Below are positions 49,527 through 59,516 of a stretch of DNA of 64,000 nucleotides, in pieces; within the stretch, counting starts at the first letter, position 1; the number at the start of each line of letters is the position of its first letter. A program made the translations under genes and the position numbers. The stretch comes from Flavobacterium sp. (GTDB taxonomy: Bacteria > Bacteroidota > Bacteroidia > Flavobacteriales > Flavobacteriaceae), in contig NZ_JAGIAV010000004.1 in NCBI RefSeq assembly GCF_017744675.1, positions 482,567-546,566 of the forward strand, written 5' to 3'. Under the pieces are notes generated by a model. That model saw nothing but the letters and a program-made list of their open reading frames with translations. It was not told where the DNA came from and ran no database searches.

Positions 49527-51290
49527 TTAAAAAAACGTAAGACCAAAACTCCATCCTATCCACCCCAAAATATCTTTGCTATTACTGCTAATTACACTAT
49601 AGCGTTTGGTACGATCTTGAACAAATGTCGAAGTGTTTATATTGCCGTCTTTATCTTGTTTTTCTGACCAATACAGATTAAACGAAGGTCCTGCAGACAT
49701 GGCTACGCCTTTGCATAATTGAAAAGAAAAAGAAGTATCGAACTTAGACAAGGAGTTGTAGAAATCCCAATTTCCTAAATAAAGATATTGTGTGCTAATT
49801 TCAGGATTAAAAGTAAAACGTTTCCCGAGCGGAATGTTCTTTCCTAGTCCGATTCCGAAAGAAAATAGCTTTTCTTCGTTGTTTCGGTCGCTTCTACCTG
49901 CCATCAAAATGGTGTACATTTTATGGTCACCTGTTTTCACAGAAATATTCAGATCTGAAATTTCGTTGCTTGTAACGCTGATTTTCTTATAACCGCCTTT
50001 TTTAAAGTTCAATAAACCAAAACTATAACCAGATGGCGAATCGGTAATGTTTACCAGTCCAAATTGGACTCCGTTTAGCTCTTTGGCATAATTAAAAAGT
50101 CCTGTAATTTGAGCGCCTCGTATAGTGTCTTTTCCAATATTGCAAATCCCTGAAAACTGCAGTCCGTTTTGAGAACCTTTTGCTGTATTGCTAATTCCTG
50201 CAATTTGAACTCCTTTGGAATCTTTATAGACATTGTTATAAATTCCGCTCATCTGTAAACCAATTTGCGAACCTTTTACACTATTGTGAATACCACTCAT
50301 CTGCAATCCTCTTAAATTGCCGAAAACATTATTGTAGATTCCGGCCAGCTGCACTCCGTTTACAGAACCTCCAACAGTATTAAATATTCCCGCCATTTGA
50401 AGCGCATCAACATTCATACGGTTAATGTTATAAAGTCCAGCCATTTCTAATCCGCGAACTCCTGCATTGTAACCTCCCAAAATATTTAAAGAAAAATTAT
50501 TGACAATTTGAGTATTCAGCATTCCTCGCGTACTGATACTCGGAATTAAAGAAGCCTGTACAGGGACTTTAGAAATAAATCCTCCCAGATTGAGCGATTG
50601 AATTTTTTGTTTGGAAGAAATAAAGAAACGACCAATTCCCGATCTTTCAATTGCAGAAAAATCTCCATCTATATAATCTGTTTTATTCTTTTTGTCTCCC
50701 ATCTGAATTTTAACTTCAGAAAGAAAGACCGTAGTTACCGTTTTATAATTTTCCTTAACAGCTGTCAGTTCTATAGCTTGGGGCGCATTTTTTAATCGAA
50801 GTTCAAAAAAACCTTCTTTATTGGTCAATGTAGACAGCAGTGCATTTTTTTCCAATACACTCACATTCTCGAGGCGATTGTTCGTTTTTGTATCTACAAT
50901 ATAACCGATTACAATTTGCTGTCCGTCGCTCATAACGGTGTTTTTCTCCAGTACAAGAGCCAATTCTAAAGGGGCATAACGCACAATAATATATCCTGGC
51001 GATTCTTTGTATTCGTATTTGGTACCTAATAGCTGGTCTAAAGCTCCTTTTATGGAAGTATTATTGGCATGAATACTTACGATGCTATCTTTTACAGCCA
51101 GTTTGCCGTAATAAGCAAATCTAAAATTTCCTTTTTCTTCCATCAAGCCCAAAACACTGCCTAATGGCTTCTTGTTTGCAGTAACAGAGATTTCGTTTTC
51201 TAATATGGATTGTGCATTGGCTTTAAAAGAAACACTTGAAATAAGCATTACGATAAAGAGTATAAAAATAAACTTTGTGTTATTAGGCAT
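49527..51290 (-). CDS. STN-domain surface protein with LA_2272-type repeats
   Basis: The 587-residue protein has a signal peptide (ending VSFKANAQ) and an STN domain (about 30-110) as in TonB-dependent receptors. A carboxypeptidase-regulatory-like domain (about 125-200) follows. Residues about 265-430 hold repeats of about 20 residues, LQMAGIFN, VQLAGIYNN, LQMSGIHN, LQMSGIYNN, VQIAGISN, LQFSGICN, which match the LA_2272 surface repeat. The end looks like a small outer membrane barrel (GWIGWSFGLTFF). It lacks a TonB receptor barrel, so it is not a classical transporter. The location is probably outer membrane; the role is unknown. Confidence 0.88.
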   Translation of the reverse strand: MPNNTKFIFILFIVMLISSVSFKANAQSILENEISVTANKKPLGSVLGLMEEKGNFRFAYYGKLAVKDSIVSIHANNTSIKGALDQLLGTKYEYKESPGYIIVRYAPLELALVLEKNTVMSDGQQIVIGYIVDTKTNNRLENVSVLEKNALLSTLTNKEGFFELRLKNAPQAIELTAVKENYKTVTTVFLSEVKIQMGDKKNKTDYIDGDFSAIERSGIGRFFISSKQKIQSLNLGGFISKVPVQASLIPSISTRGMLNTQIVNNFSLNILGGYNAGVRGLEMAGLYNINRMNVDALQMAGIFNTVGGSVNGVQLAGIYNNVFGNLRGLQMSGIHNSVKGSQIGLQMSGIYNNVYKDSKGVQIAGISNTAKGSQNGLQFSGICNIGKDTIRGAQITGLFNYAKELNGVQFGLVNITDSPSGYSFGLLNFKKGGYKKISVTSNEISDLNISVKTGDHKMYTILMAGRSDRNNEEKLFSFGIGLGKNIPLGKRFTFNPEISTQYLYLGNWDFYNSLSKFDTSFSFQLCKGVAMSAGPSFNLYWSEKQDKDGNINTSTFVQDRTKRYSVISSNSKDILGWIGWSFGLTFF

Positions 51291-51819
51291 ATAAAAAGGG
51301 AATTACTCGAGGTTATTGGTGCGTTCGATTTTTATCATTACTTCTTTATTACTGTTTTGTTCTTATTTATAAAGTAGGTATTTCTTGAGTTTCATCAGTA
51401 AAATAAAAATTTAGGATCGCGAAATTGCATTCCAAAATTACCTCAAATCCTATATTTTCAATAAACTTTTTTATATTTTTTTATTCTTTATTCTCACAAA
51501 TAGTATATTACTGCTGATAAAAGCATCTCAAAATTCGCATTATCAGTATTACAACGATTTAGTAGCATAATGAGCTAAAAACAATTGCAATAAGCGTGAT
51601 TTTTACACATAAAAAGTATCACAATAAAGACCAAAAGTGAACTATTTTACTCCTTCTTTTTCAGCATTTTTGCCTAACTTAGCGGTCGCATTTTGAATGT
51701 AAAAAAATTAAAATAACCATTGTTTTTCTGCAAAACATTGAACTAAAAAACATTACTGTGCTTTTTCGTGCTTTTTTCTGCAAAAAACAGCTTTCTAATA
51801 ATTTAGTTAATTGAAAACT
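51291..51819. other. 529-bp AT-rich region between divergent genes
   Basis: The gap between the STN protein and the 6-phosphogluconate dehydrogenase gene holds no open frame and no recognised repeat. It must hold both promoters. Near-matches to TAnnTTTG at 51665-51700 are weak, and I do not call one. Confidence 0.45.
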
Positions 51820-53229
51820 ATGAACAAATTTGATTTTGGAATTGTAGGACTTGGTGTAATGGGCCGCAACCTACTTTTAAATATCGCCAGCCACAACTTC
51901 GCGGCTGCAGGTTTAGACTTGGATACCGAAAAAGTCAATTCTCTTCAACAAGAAACTGCTCCTGATCATACTATCGAAGCAACTACAGATGTCAAGCATT
52001 TTGTAGAACTTATTCAACAGCCAAGAGCGATTATGTTATTGGTTCCTGCGGGAAAACCGGTTGACAGCGCGATTGCCAGTTTACTTCCTCATTTAGATAA
52101 AGGAGATATCATCATCGACGGCGGAAATACTTATTTTACGGATACTGACAGAAGATTTTTAGAACTGTCTGAAAAAGGAATCCACTTTTTTGGAATGGGA
52201 ATTTCTGGCGGTGAAAAAGGCGCACGTTTTGGTCCTGCTATGATGCCAGGTGGAGATCAGAAAGCGTATGAAAGACTTCGTCCTATTTTTGAAGCAATTG
52301 CTGCCAAAGTAGACGGTGAACCTTGTGTAGAATATTTAGGAAATGGTTCTGCTGGAAACTATGTAAAAATGGTGCACAACGGAATAGAATACGGAATTAT
52401 GCAGTTGATTTCTGAGATTTATGACTTAATGAAAAGAGGTTATAAATTGGATGATGAAACGATTCAGAAAACTTTTGCTGAGTGGAATCAGACTGATGAT
52501 TTAAGATCGTATTTGATCGAAATTACGGGAAACATCTTGAAACAAAAAGATGAAGACGGAACGCAGTTAATCAACAAAATTTCGGATTGGGCAAGATCTA
52601 AAGGTACAGGAAAATGGACTTCGCAAAACGCAATGGATTTACAAGTTCCAGTTCCAACAATCGACGCAGCAGTGAACATGCGTGATATGTCTAAAACTAA
52701 ACCTGAAAGAATTGAAGCAGCTAAGAAATTAGTTTGGAATGCTGACGAAACCAATGTTTCTCAAAGCGAAGCCATTGCTTCTTTAAAATCGGCTTTGTTC
52801 TTTTCTATCGTGGTGACTTATGCTCAAGGTTTAGCACAGCTTCACACGGCTTCTAAAGAATACAACTATGGACTAAATCTAGAAACGGTTGCTAAAATTT
52901 GGCGTGGCGGATGTATCATTCGTGCTACGATTTTAGAAGATTTCAGAAAAGCATATGTTGCCAAAACAGATTTGCCAAACTTACTTTTGGATGGCGGAAT
53001 CGCTTCAAAATTAGTAGACAACCAATCAGGAATGAGAGCCGTTATTCAGTTTGCAGTTCAAAAAGGATTACCGGTTTCAGGATTAATGAACTCGTTGGCG
53101 TATTTTGATGCTTACCGTTCTGCTAATCTTCCAACCAATTTAATTCAGGCACAACGTGATTATTTTGGAGCGCATACTTACGAGCGTATCGATAAAGAAG
53201 GCGTTTTCCATACGCAATGGGCTGAATAA
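51820..53229 (+). CDS. gnd: 6-phosphogluconate dehydrogenase, decarboxylating
   Basis: The 469-residue enzyme has the NADP-binding GLGVMGRNLLLNIA start, the substrate loop GMGISGGEKGARFGPAMMPGG, and the catalytic Lys in NYVKMVHNGIEYGIMQLI. It oxidises 6-phosphogluconate to ribulose 5-phosphate with release of CO2 and NADPH. Length is usual for the family. I start at ATG 51820, not at the TTG nine bases upstream. It heads the oxidative pentose phosphate operon; zwf follows after 26 bp. Confidence 0.97.
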   Translation: MNKFDFGIVGLGVMGRNLLLNIASHNFAAAGLDLDTEKVNSLQQETAPDHTIEATTDVKHFVELIQQPRAIMLLVPAGKPVDSAIASLLPHLDKGDIIIDGGNTYFTDTDRRFLELSEKGIHFFGMGISGGEKGARFGPAMMPGGDQKAYERLRPIFEAIAAKVDGEPCVEYLGNGSAGNYVKMVHNGIEYGIMQLISEIYDLMKRGYKLDDETIQKTFAEWNQTDDLRSYLIEITGNILKQKDEDGTQLINKISDWARSKGTGKWTSQNAMDLQVPVPTIDAAVNMRDMSKTKPERIEAAKKLVWNADETNVSQSEAIASLKSALFFSIVVTYAQGLAQLHTASKEYNYGLNLETVAKIWRGGCIIRATILEDFRKAYVAKTDLPNLLLDGGIASKLVDNQSGMRAVIQFAVQKGLPVSGLMNSLAYFDAYRSANLPTNLIQAQRDYFGAHTYERIDKEGVFHTQWAE

Positions 53230-53255
53230 ACAATTAAAGCAACACAACTACAACA

Positions 53256-54785
53256 ATGACTAAAAATAAACTAAAGAATCCAACAATTATAGTAATTTTT
53301 GGAGGAACCGGAGATTTGGCAAAGAGAAAGCTCTTTCCCGCTTTTCAAAATCTGTATCTTGACGGACGCATGTCTGAAAAGTTTCAGATTATCGCTCTTG
53401 GAAGAGCTGAAAAAACCAATGAAGATTTTCGTGCTTATGTGGCTGAAAACCTTACTCTTTTTTCAAGAAAAAAAGGAATTGATGATCCAGAAACGGAAAA
53501 ATTTCTTTCGCACATCACCTACCACAGTCTTGATATTGACAAAGAAGAATCATACATAGGATTAAACGAGAAAATCAACAATTTTGATTTGGCTTTTGGC
53601 GAACGCGCTAATCGTCTTTTCTATCTTTCGATTACACCTTCTTTCATTTCGACAATTTCGAGCAATATCAAAAAAATCGGACTTGCTGCAAATCCGAAAC
53701 AAGATCGTATCATTATCGAAAAACCTTTTGGTTATGATAAAGCTTCTGCGATTGAGTTGAATGAAATGCTTTCGCAAACGTTCAAAGAAGAGCAGATTTA
53801 CAGAATCGACCACTATTTAGGAAAAGAAACCGTTCAGAATATTTTGGCTTTCCGTTTTGGAAACTCCATGTTTGAACCTTTATGGAGCCGTAATTTTATT
53901 GATTTCGTCCAAATTACCGTTGCAGAAGAAGTTGGCGTTGAAGAGCGAGGCGGATTCTACGAAGGTGTTGGAGCTTTAAAAGATATGATTCAGAATCACT
54001 TGCTTCAGATTTTATGTATGACAGCGATGGAAGCGCCTGCTTCTTTAAATGCAGATGACATTCGTAATCGAAAAGCAGATGTTTTGAAATCTATTCGCCG
54101 AATCAAACCAGAAGAAGTAGATCATTATATCGTAAGAGGTCAGTACGATGCTGGAGAAATAAAAGGAGTTCCAGTTCCGGGTTACCGTCAAGACAAAGGC
54201 ATTGCACCAGATTCTAATACCGAAACGTATGTGGCAATGAAAATTTATTTGGACAACTGGAGATGGCAGGGAATTCCGTTCTACTTGCGTTCAGGAAAAA
54301 GAATGGAAGAAAAACAGTCTTCAATCATTATTCAGTTTAAACCCGTTCCGCATTCTGCATTCTCTTACGGAAAAGAAGGAATGACACCAAATAGACTAAT
54401 CATCAACATTCAGCCTGCAATGGATATTAAACTGCAATTTATGACCAAAAAACCAGGCTTATCCATGTCTTTAAGGCCAGCAGAAATGGTTTTCGACTAT
54501 TTTGCGTGCTCAACTATGTCGCCAGAAGCATACGAAACCTTGATTGCAGATGCTTTGGCAGGAGATCCAACTCTATTTATGCGTTGGGATCAGGTGGAAG
54601 AAGCTTGGGATGCAATTGATACTATTCAGCAAGTTTGGAAAACAACGCCTCCAACCAATTTCCCTAATTATAAAGCAGGAAGCTGGGGACCAGAAGAAGC
54701 CGACGAATTGTTAGCGCGCCAAGGCCACAAATGGATTCCGAATACACAAACAAAAGAAGAAGTTTTAAATGATACAGATTTATAA
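53256..54785 (+). CDS. zwf: Glucose-6-phosphate 1-dehydrogenase
   Basis: The 509-residue enzyme has the NADP motif FGGTGDLAKRKLFPA, the active-site sequence RIDHYLGKETVQNI with the catalytic His, and VPFYLRSGK-like substrate text (IPFYLRSGKRM). It makes 6-phosphogluconolactone and NADPH, the first step of the oxidative pentose phosphate path. Its end overlaps the pgl gene by 17 bp. The NADPH would feed the many peroxide and quinone reductases nearby. Confidence 0.97.
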   Translation: MTKNKLKNPTIIVIFGGTGDLAKRKLFPAFQNLYLDGRMSEKFQIIALGRAEKTNEDFRAYVAENLTLFSRKKGIDDPETEKFLSHITYHSLDIDKEESYIGLNEKINNFDLAFGERANRLFYLSITPSFISTISSNIKKIGLAANPKQDRIIIEKPFGYDKASAIELNEMLSQTFKEEQIYRIDHYLGKETVQNILAFRFGNSMFEPLWSRNFIDFVQITVAEEVGVEERGGFYEGVGALKDMIQNHLLQILCMTAMEAPASLNADDIRNRKADVLKSIRRIKPEEVDHYIVRGQYDAGEIKGVPVPGYRQDKGIAPDSNTETYVAMKIYLDNWRWQGIPFYLRSGKRMEEKQSSIIIQFKPVPHSAFSYGKEGMTPNRLIINIQPAMDIKLQFMTKKPGLSMSLRPAEMVFDYFACSTMSPEAYETLIADALAGDPTLFMRWDQVEEAWDAIDTIQQVWKTTPPTNFPNYKAGSWGPEEADELLARQGHKWIPNTQTKEEVLNDTDL

Positions 54786-55485
54786 TAATACAGAAGAAAT
54801 TAATACTACAGCTGCAGATCTTTTTGTTGCATCTGCAGAAAAAGCAATTGCTGCAAAAGGCAAATTTACAGCTGTTCTTACAGGAGGTTCGTCTCCTGCA
54901 GGAATTTACAAATTATTGGCTTCTGATGCTTACAAAAACAAAATTGACTGGAGTAAAGTTTATATTTTTTGGGGCGATGAAAGATGGGTTCCGTTAAATG
55001 ATGATTTGAGTAATGCAAAAATGTCTTATTCAACCTTATTAAGCCACGTTCCTATTCCGCAAGAGAACATCTTCGAAATGTACAAAGACGGCGTAACTCC
55101 TGAAGAATATGCGGCGACTTACGAGCAATCGGTTAGAAATATTTTAGGCGAAGAAGGAAAATTTGACCTGATTTTATTAGGTATGGGAGATGACGGACAC
55201 ACGGCTTCTCTTTTTCCAGGTGAAGCGGTTTTAGAAGAACAAACCAAATGGGTTGACGCTTATTATTTGGCTCCGCAAAAAATGTATCGCATTACGCTTA
55301 CTGCTCCGTTAATCAATAAAGCAGAAAAAATTGTGGTTGTAGCTTTCGGAGAAAAGAAAACTCATGCTTTGAAAGAAGTTACAACTGGAGCGTACAATCC
55401 GACTTTATATCCAATGCAATTGATTAAACCTGTTTCTGGCGAATTATTGTTTTTAGTAGACAAAGCTGCTGCAGGAACAAACTAA
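54769..55485 (+). CDS. pgl: 6-phosphogluconolactonase
   Basis: The 238-residue protein belongs to the DevB/SOL family, with AVLTGGSSPAGIYKLLAS, the motif WGDERWVPLND and LLGMGDDGHTASLFPG. It hydrolyses 6-phosphogluconolactone. The start codon lies inside the zwf end (17-bp overlap), so the two are coupled. Together with gnd and zwf it completes the oxidative branch. Confidence 0.96.
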   Translation: MIQIYNNTEEINTTAADLFVASAEKAIAAKGKFTAVLTGGSSPAGIYKLLASDAYKNKIDWSKVYIFWGDERWVPLNDDLSNAKMSYSTLLSHVPIPQENIFEMYKDGVTPEEYAATYEQSVRNILGEEGKFDLILLGMGDDGHTASLFPGEAVLEEQTKWVDAYYLAPQKMYRITLTAPLINKAEKIVVVAFGEKKTHALKEVTTGAYNPTLYPMQLIKPVSGELLFLVDKAAAGTN

Positions 55486-55512
55486 GAAATTGTTTTATAA
55501 CTATAGAAATTG

Positions 55513-55543
55513 AGGTTTATGCTGAAAAGTGTAAACCTTTTTT
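55513..55543 (+). terminator. Rho-independent terminator of the gnd-zwf-pgl operon
   Basis: AGGTTTA and TAAACCT form a stem around a 14-base loop, followed by TTTTTT, 27 bp behind the pgl stop. Confidence 0.72.
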
Positions 55544-55562
55544 ATTTTCTTTATTTTTTTAT

Positions 55563-55750
55563 CCTCTCGCAGATTTGGCAGATCTAGCAGATGAAATTTT
55601 AAAAAAAATCTGCACAATCTGCTAAATCTGCGGGAGGAAAGTTTGTAGCCAATGCATAACTTTTTTATTTTCTCTCGCAGATATGGCAGATGAAATTTCA
55701 AAAAAAATCCGCGGAATCGGCTTAAATCTTTTTTAATCTGCGCGAAACTT
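55563..55750. repeat. CTCTCGCAGAT inverted repeats, two copies
   Basis: The first copy (55563-55638) has arms CTCTCGCAGATTTGGCAGAT and ATCTGCTAAATCTGCGGGAG. The second (about 55671-55750) has TCTCTCGCAGATATGGCAGAT and a decayed right arm ending TAATCTGCGCGAAAC. A further half-copy lies at 28262-28285. They fill the 430-bp gap behind pgl, which otherwise shows only the promoter region of the next gene. Confidence 0.7.
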
Positions 55751-55915
55751 TAAAATATAGACAAAGCATATAAAAACAATAGAACACTGAAAAACAACAA
55801 TTTAAACAAATTACATTCATTTTTTACTTAATTTTGTTTAATACTCTCCGAATCATCTAAATCATTCTACTTACAAGGCTTTTACACTGATTATCCAATT
55901 TTATTACATTTTGCA

Positions 55916-57640
55916 ATGAAATTTAATTACTTCCTAATTGGTGTTTTTCTTCTTTTGGTTGGTTGTAAAGATAAAAACACAGAGCCAAAATCTGTTAAAG
56001 TTAATGCCACACAAGGCTGTTACATTCCGAAAACGAATGATAAGGATTGGTACACGCAAAATAAAAAAGCACCAAAGTTTAAAGGACTTGAAGGGATTTC
56101 GTTTAAAATTACTACCAACAATCCAGAAGCGCAGGAATATTTCAATCAAGGATTAATGCTGGCTTACGGATTTAACCATGCCGAAGCGGCAAGATCATTT
56201 TATGAAGCCAGTCGTTTAGATCCAAATTGCGCCATGGCGTATTGGGGCTTTGCTTATGTCTTAGGTCCGAATTACAATGCGGGAATGGAAGAAGACAATT
56301 TTCAGCGTGCTTATGATGCCGTTCAAAAAGCTAAAAAACTTACGGCAAAATGCACACCTCTGGAAATTGCTATGATTGATGCTTTGTCTGTACGATATGC
56401 TAAAAATCCGCCTTCGGACAGAAAGCCATTAGACAGCGCTTACGCCGCGGCAATGAAAAAGGTGTATCTTAAATTTTCATCAGATCCAGATGTAGGAGCG
56501 CTTTATGCCGAATCTTTAATGAATCTGCATCCGTGGGATTTATATGAAAAAGACACTTACGTTCCGAAAAAATGGACTCCGCAAATATTAGCCGTTTTAA
56601 ACGAATTAATCAAAAAGAATCCGAAGCATCCTGGCGCACATCATTTTTTAGTTCATGCTGTTGAGGCTTCTGCACATCCAGAAAACGGACTCAAAAGTGC
56701 TAAATTACTTGAAACTTTAGTTCCAGGTTCTGGACATTTGGTTCATATGCCTTCTCATATTTACATTCGCACAGGAGATTATCATGAAGGCACACTTTCC
56801 AACATTGAAGCCATTAAAATTGATAGTCTTTACTCGACTGCTTGTAATGCGCAAGGCGCTTATCCTCTCGCCTATTATCCGCACAATTATCATTTTTTAA
56901 CCGCAACGGCAGCATTAGAAGGAAAATCTCAATTGGCTTGGAAATCTGCATTGCTATTACAGCAGCACATGTCTCCTACAGTTATGCGCGAAGCCGGTTG
57001 GGGAACTTTACAGCATTATTACAGTATTCCGTATTACATAGCTGTAAAATTCTCGATGTGGGACAAGATTATGGAGATTCCGCAACCTGATGACGATCTT
57101 ATTTATCCAAACGCAATTTGGCATTATGCGAAAGGAATGGCTTATTTGGGAAAAAATGATATTGCCAATGCCGAAAAACAGCTTGCTTCTCTCAACGAAT
57201 TAGCCAAAGACAAAACTTTAAAAGACGTTACCATTTGGAATATCAATACAACATACAATTTGGTTCAAATTTCCAATAACGTTCTTTCAGCAGGAGTTGA
57301 AGCCAAAAAGAACCATTTAGATAAGGCAATCATGCTTTTAAACAAAGCTATAGAAATCGAAGATCACTTAAACTACAACGAACCTCCAGATTGGTTTTTC
57401 TCTGTAAGACATTATTTAGGCACTGTTTTGCTTAAAGCTGGAAAATATGCCGAAGCCGAAAAAATCTACAGACAAGATTTAAAAACACTTCCAAAAAACG
57501 GCTTTGCCCTAATCGGACTTCATAATGCTTTAACCCTACAGAAAAAAGAAAAAGAGGCTTTAAAAATTAAAACCTCTTTTGATGATGCTTGGCAATATGC
57601 CGATGTGAAGATTGTGGCTTCTTCTAGTATTTTGGAGTGA
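55916..57640 (+). CDS. TPR lipoprotein of unknown function
   Basis: The 574-residue protein has a lipoprotein signal with the cysteine in LLVGCKDKN. It has TPR-like repeats, with NPEAQEYFNQGLMLAYGFNHAEAARSFYEASRLDPNCAMAYWGFAY (two helices of a first repeat) and a last pair around residues 495-545. The centre includes a conserved HHFLVHAVEAS and HLVHMPSHIYIRTGDYHEG with many His, which could bind a metal or haem. Similar His-containing TPR proteins are found in many Bacteroidota without a known role. The 3' end overlaps the convergent gene by 17 bp. Confidence 0.82.
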   Translation: MKFNYFLIGVFLLLVGCKDKNTEPKSVKVNATQGCYIPKTNDKDWYTQNKKAPKFKGLEGISFKITTNNPEAQEYFNQGLMLAYGFNHAEAARSFYEASRLDPNCAMAYWGFAYVLGPNYNAGMEEDNFQRAYDAVQKAKKLTAKCTPLEIAMIDALSVRYAKNPPSDRKPLDSAYAAAMKKVYLKFSSDPDVGALYAESLMNLHPWDLYEKDTYVPKKWTPQILAVLNELIKKNPKHPGAHHFLVHAVEASAHPENGLKSAKLLETLVPGSGHLVHMPSHIYIRTGDYHEGTLSNIEAIKIDSLYSTACNAQGAYPLAYYPHNYHFLTATAALEGKSQLAWKSALLLQQHMSPTVMREAGWGTLQHYYSIPYYIAVKFSMWDKIMEIPQPDDDLIYPNAIWHYAKGMAYLGKNDIANAEKQLASLNELAKDKTLKDVTIWNINTTYNLVQISNNVLSAGVEAKKNHLDKAIMLLNKAIEIEDHLNYNEPPDWFFSVRHYLGTVLLKAGKYAEAEKIYRQDLKTLPKNGFALIGLHNALTLQKKEKEALKIKTSFDDAWQYADVKIVASSSILE

Positions 57641-58313
57641 GCATTGCATTATAATTTTTCAAGATTTGCTTGAACTCATCTGTTGGTTTAAAGAATATTG
57701 TTTTAAGAGCTCCCGCAGTCTCTTTTTTAGGCGACTCTATTTTAATTATAGAAAATTTCATATCTTTTAAGAGTCTTGTTACAAAATCTATATACTTTGG
57801 ATTTCCTCTATAAAATAATTCGTTATCCGAAACTGATTTGCCACTATTTAAAAAAGCTCCTACTAGAAATGCTAATTTTACCTTATTTTCTTTGAAAGCG
57901 CTTTTATTTAATACCAATGAATAAACTTTATATTCTTTATCATTTTTTGAATCATCATAAAACTGATTTTGATCAACTATTTTATAATACTTTTCAAAAG
58001 GATTGAATGAACTCAAATTGTATAATTCCAGAAAATCGTTCTGTTGAAACGAATATTTAAAACCGGTTTCTTCTGCATATAAAGAAATGCTCTCTTTAAA
58101 AATTTTAAGCATTTCTTGCTTGCCCCCTAAAAAGAATGTCAATCTGTTTTTTAGTACCGGATGCTCAGGAATATAAAGATCACCACTAAAATGATTAAAC
58201 ATTCCAATTAAAAATGCTTCCTTTTCTTTTGTTAATTCATTTTTATTTTGACCAGCTATATAGTTTACTATAAAAAACATACACATTAAGACTATTTTTT
58301 TTATGGTTTCCAT
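57624..58313 (-). CDS. Exported hypothetical protein
   Basis: The 229-residue protein has a signal peptide (IVLMCMFFIVNYIAGQ) and no recognised domain. It is Lys- and Phe-rich, with low GC, unlike the TPR gene it meets tail to tail. It stands in a run of small minus-strand genes separated by repeats, a context seen for accessory or immunity-type genes. I do not recognise it. Confidence 0.68.
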   Translation of the reverse strand: METIKKIVLMCMFFIVNYIAGQNKNELTKEKEAFLIGMFNHFSGDLYIPEHPVLKNRLTFFLGGKQEMLKIFKESISLYAEETGFKYSFQQNDFLELYNLSSFNPFEKYYKIVDQNQFYDDSKNDKEYKVYSLVLNKSAFKENKVKLAFLVGAFLNSGKSVSDNELFYRGNPKYIDFVTRLLKDMKFSIIKIESPKKETAGALKTIFFKPTDEFKQILKNYNAMLTPKY

Positions 58314-58361
58314 ACACTAAAAATTTGATAAATATTATTTAATGTTGCTCTTGTACTGTAA

Positions 58362-58403
58362 CGAGCTCTTCAATGTCTTCCTTGCTACCGCTGCGCAAAT
58401 GTC
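58362..58403. repeat. 42-bp direct repeat, copy 1
   Basis: The 42 bases starting CGAGCTCTTCAATGTCTTCC and ending GCTGCGCAAATGTC recur without change at 59475-59516. Right behind it, TCCGACTTTGCG continues a second motif, GCTGCGCAAATGTCTCCGACTTTG, which appears inverted at 58579-58602 and mutated at 59543-59566. No gene lies in the 484-bp gap. Confidence 0.82.
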
Positions 58404-58578
58404 TCCGACTTTGCGTCATCTTATACAATTTTTGATCTCGAATAACATAGCCTTCTTTCATTTGATTTTTAATTCAAAAGCACGCATTTTTCTTACTTAT
58501 TAAATTTTTAAGAACTAATCGTAAAAAGTCGAAGACTTTTATCACGTTCATAATTTCTCAGTACAAAAAAAATGCTCA

Positions 58579-58602
58579 AAGTCGGAGACATTTGCGCAGC
58601 TT
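58579..58602. repeat. Inverted copy of the GCGCAAATGTCTCCGAC motif
   Basis: CAAAGTCGGAGACATTTGCG followed by CAGC is the exact reverse complement of the sequence around 58390-58413. The two facing copies could form a long hairpin across the gap. Confidence 0.75.
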
Positions 58603-58797
58603 TTCAGTTTTAGAACTTTTTGCAGAGCGGAGTAAAGTAAACGTATTTTAACTTTATTAAAAAAACAAAATATGAAAGAGACAACCTGCTAGTCGTCCCT
58701 TTTTTTATTCAACAATTAAAATCTAATCCTATTTTTAGCTAGTTAAGTGATTAAGTTATAGAAACGCCTAATCTGTAACACTACCCTTATTATTTGG

Positions 58798-59370
58798 TTA
58801 TTTCATATTTCTTTGATTCCTCCCTCCGACTTGAGAACCAGACAAAAGATCTATTTCAAATGTTTCATTAGCTTCATTACGGATATTCCAAAATTGGCCT
58901 CTCAAATACCTATCTGTTACCTCTGTTATTTTAAAGCTATCATGAGCCACACGCTCTGTATGCCATTTAATTCCATTTTCACCATAGGCTATCAAATCAG
59001 TAAAATCAGCGAACACTATAATGCTTTGGGACTTGATAGAACGAACATCGATAATAGGTATGAAATCTACTTCCTCCCAGTCATTTGGATTCAAAGATGA
59101 AACAATATAACCTGCTCCTCTTGATATTACACAAAACTTATCTGGATTAGGTGTAGTATAAACTCCATATAAACCTTTATAGCTTATTTCACCAAAAGCA
59201 AACACCCCAATCCACGATTCGCCTTTTGAATGAGTAACTTTCACAATCAATCCGTCTTTTCCTCCATGTGATACTCCACTGGGATAGTAATATCTCTCCT
59301 CTGTCCCAAGTTTTTCTAAAACTTCTAAACTATAACTACTTTGAAAACTTACATCAATTATCATTATCAT
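58798..59370 (-). CDS. Unrecognised cytoplasmic protein, possible immunity-type
   Basis: The 190-residue protein has no signal peptide and appears rich in beta strands, with Trp-containing turns (GESWIGVFAFGEIS, NDWEEVDFIP, IKWHTERVAHDSF, GQFWNIR). Such compact proteins are typical of WapI- or Imm-type orphan immunity genes, but I cannot assign a family. ATG codons at 59370 and 59364 are both possible. It is flanked by the two 42-bp direct repeats, which suggests it was inserted or rearranged as a cassette. Confidence 0.68.
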   Translation of the reverse strand: MIMIIDVSFQSSYSLEVLEKLGTEERYYYPSGVSHGGKDGLIVKVTHSKGESWIGVFAFGEISYKGLYGVYTTPNPDKFCVISRGAGYIVSSLNPNDWEEVDFIPIIDVRSIKSQSIIVFADFTDLIAYGENGIKWHTERVAHDSFKITEVTDRYLRGQFWNIRNEANETFEIDLLSGSQVGGRNQRNMK

Positions 59371-59474
59371 CTTTTTACTGGATTAAAAAATCTATGCTAT
59401 ATAGCTTCTGTTCTACCTGATACAGATGGTCTTATACCTATTTCAAAAAAAACTTTATACCCATTAATAACACC

Positions 59475-59516
59475 CGAGCTCTTCAATGTCTTCCTTGCTA
59501 CCGCTGCGCAAATGTC
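59475..59516. repeat. 42-bp direct repeat, copy 2
   Basis: It is identical to 58362-58403 and is followed by a diverged sequence and a mutated GCTGCGTAAATGTCTCCGCC motif at 59543-59562. With copy 1 it brackets the 58798-59370 gene in direct orientation. Confidence 0.82.
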
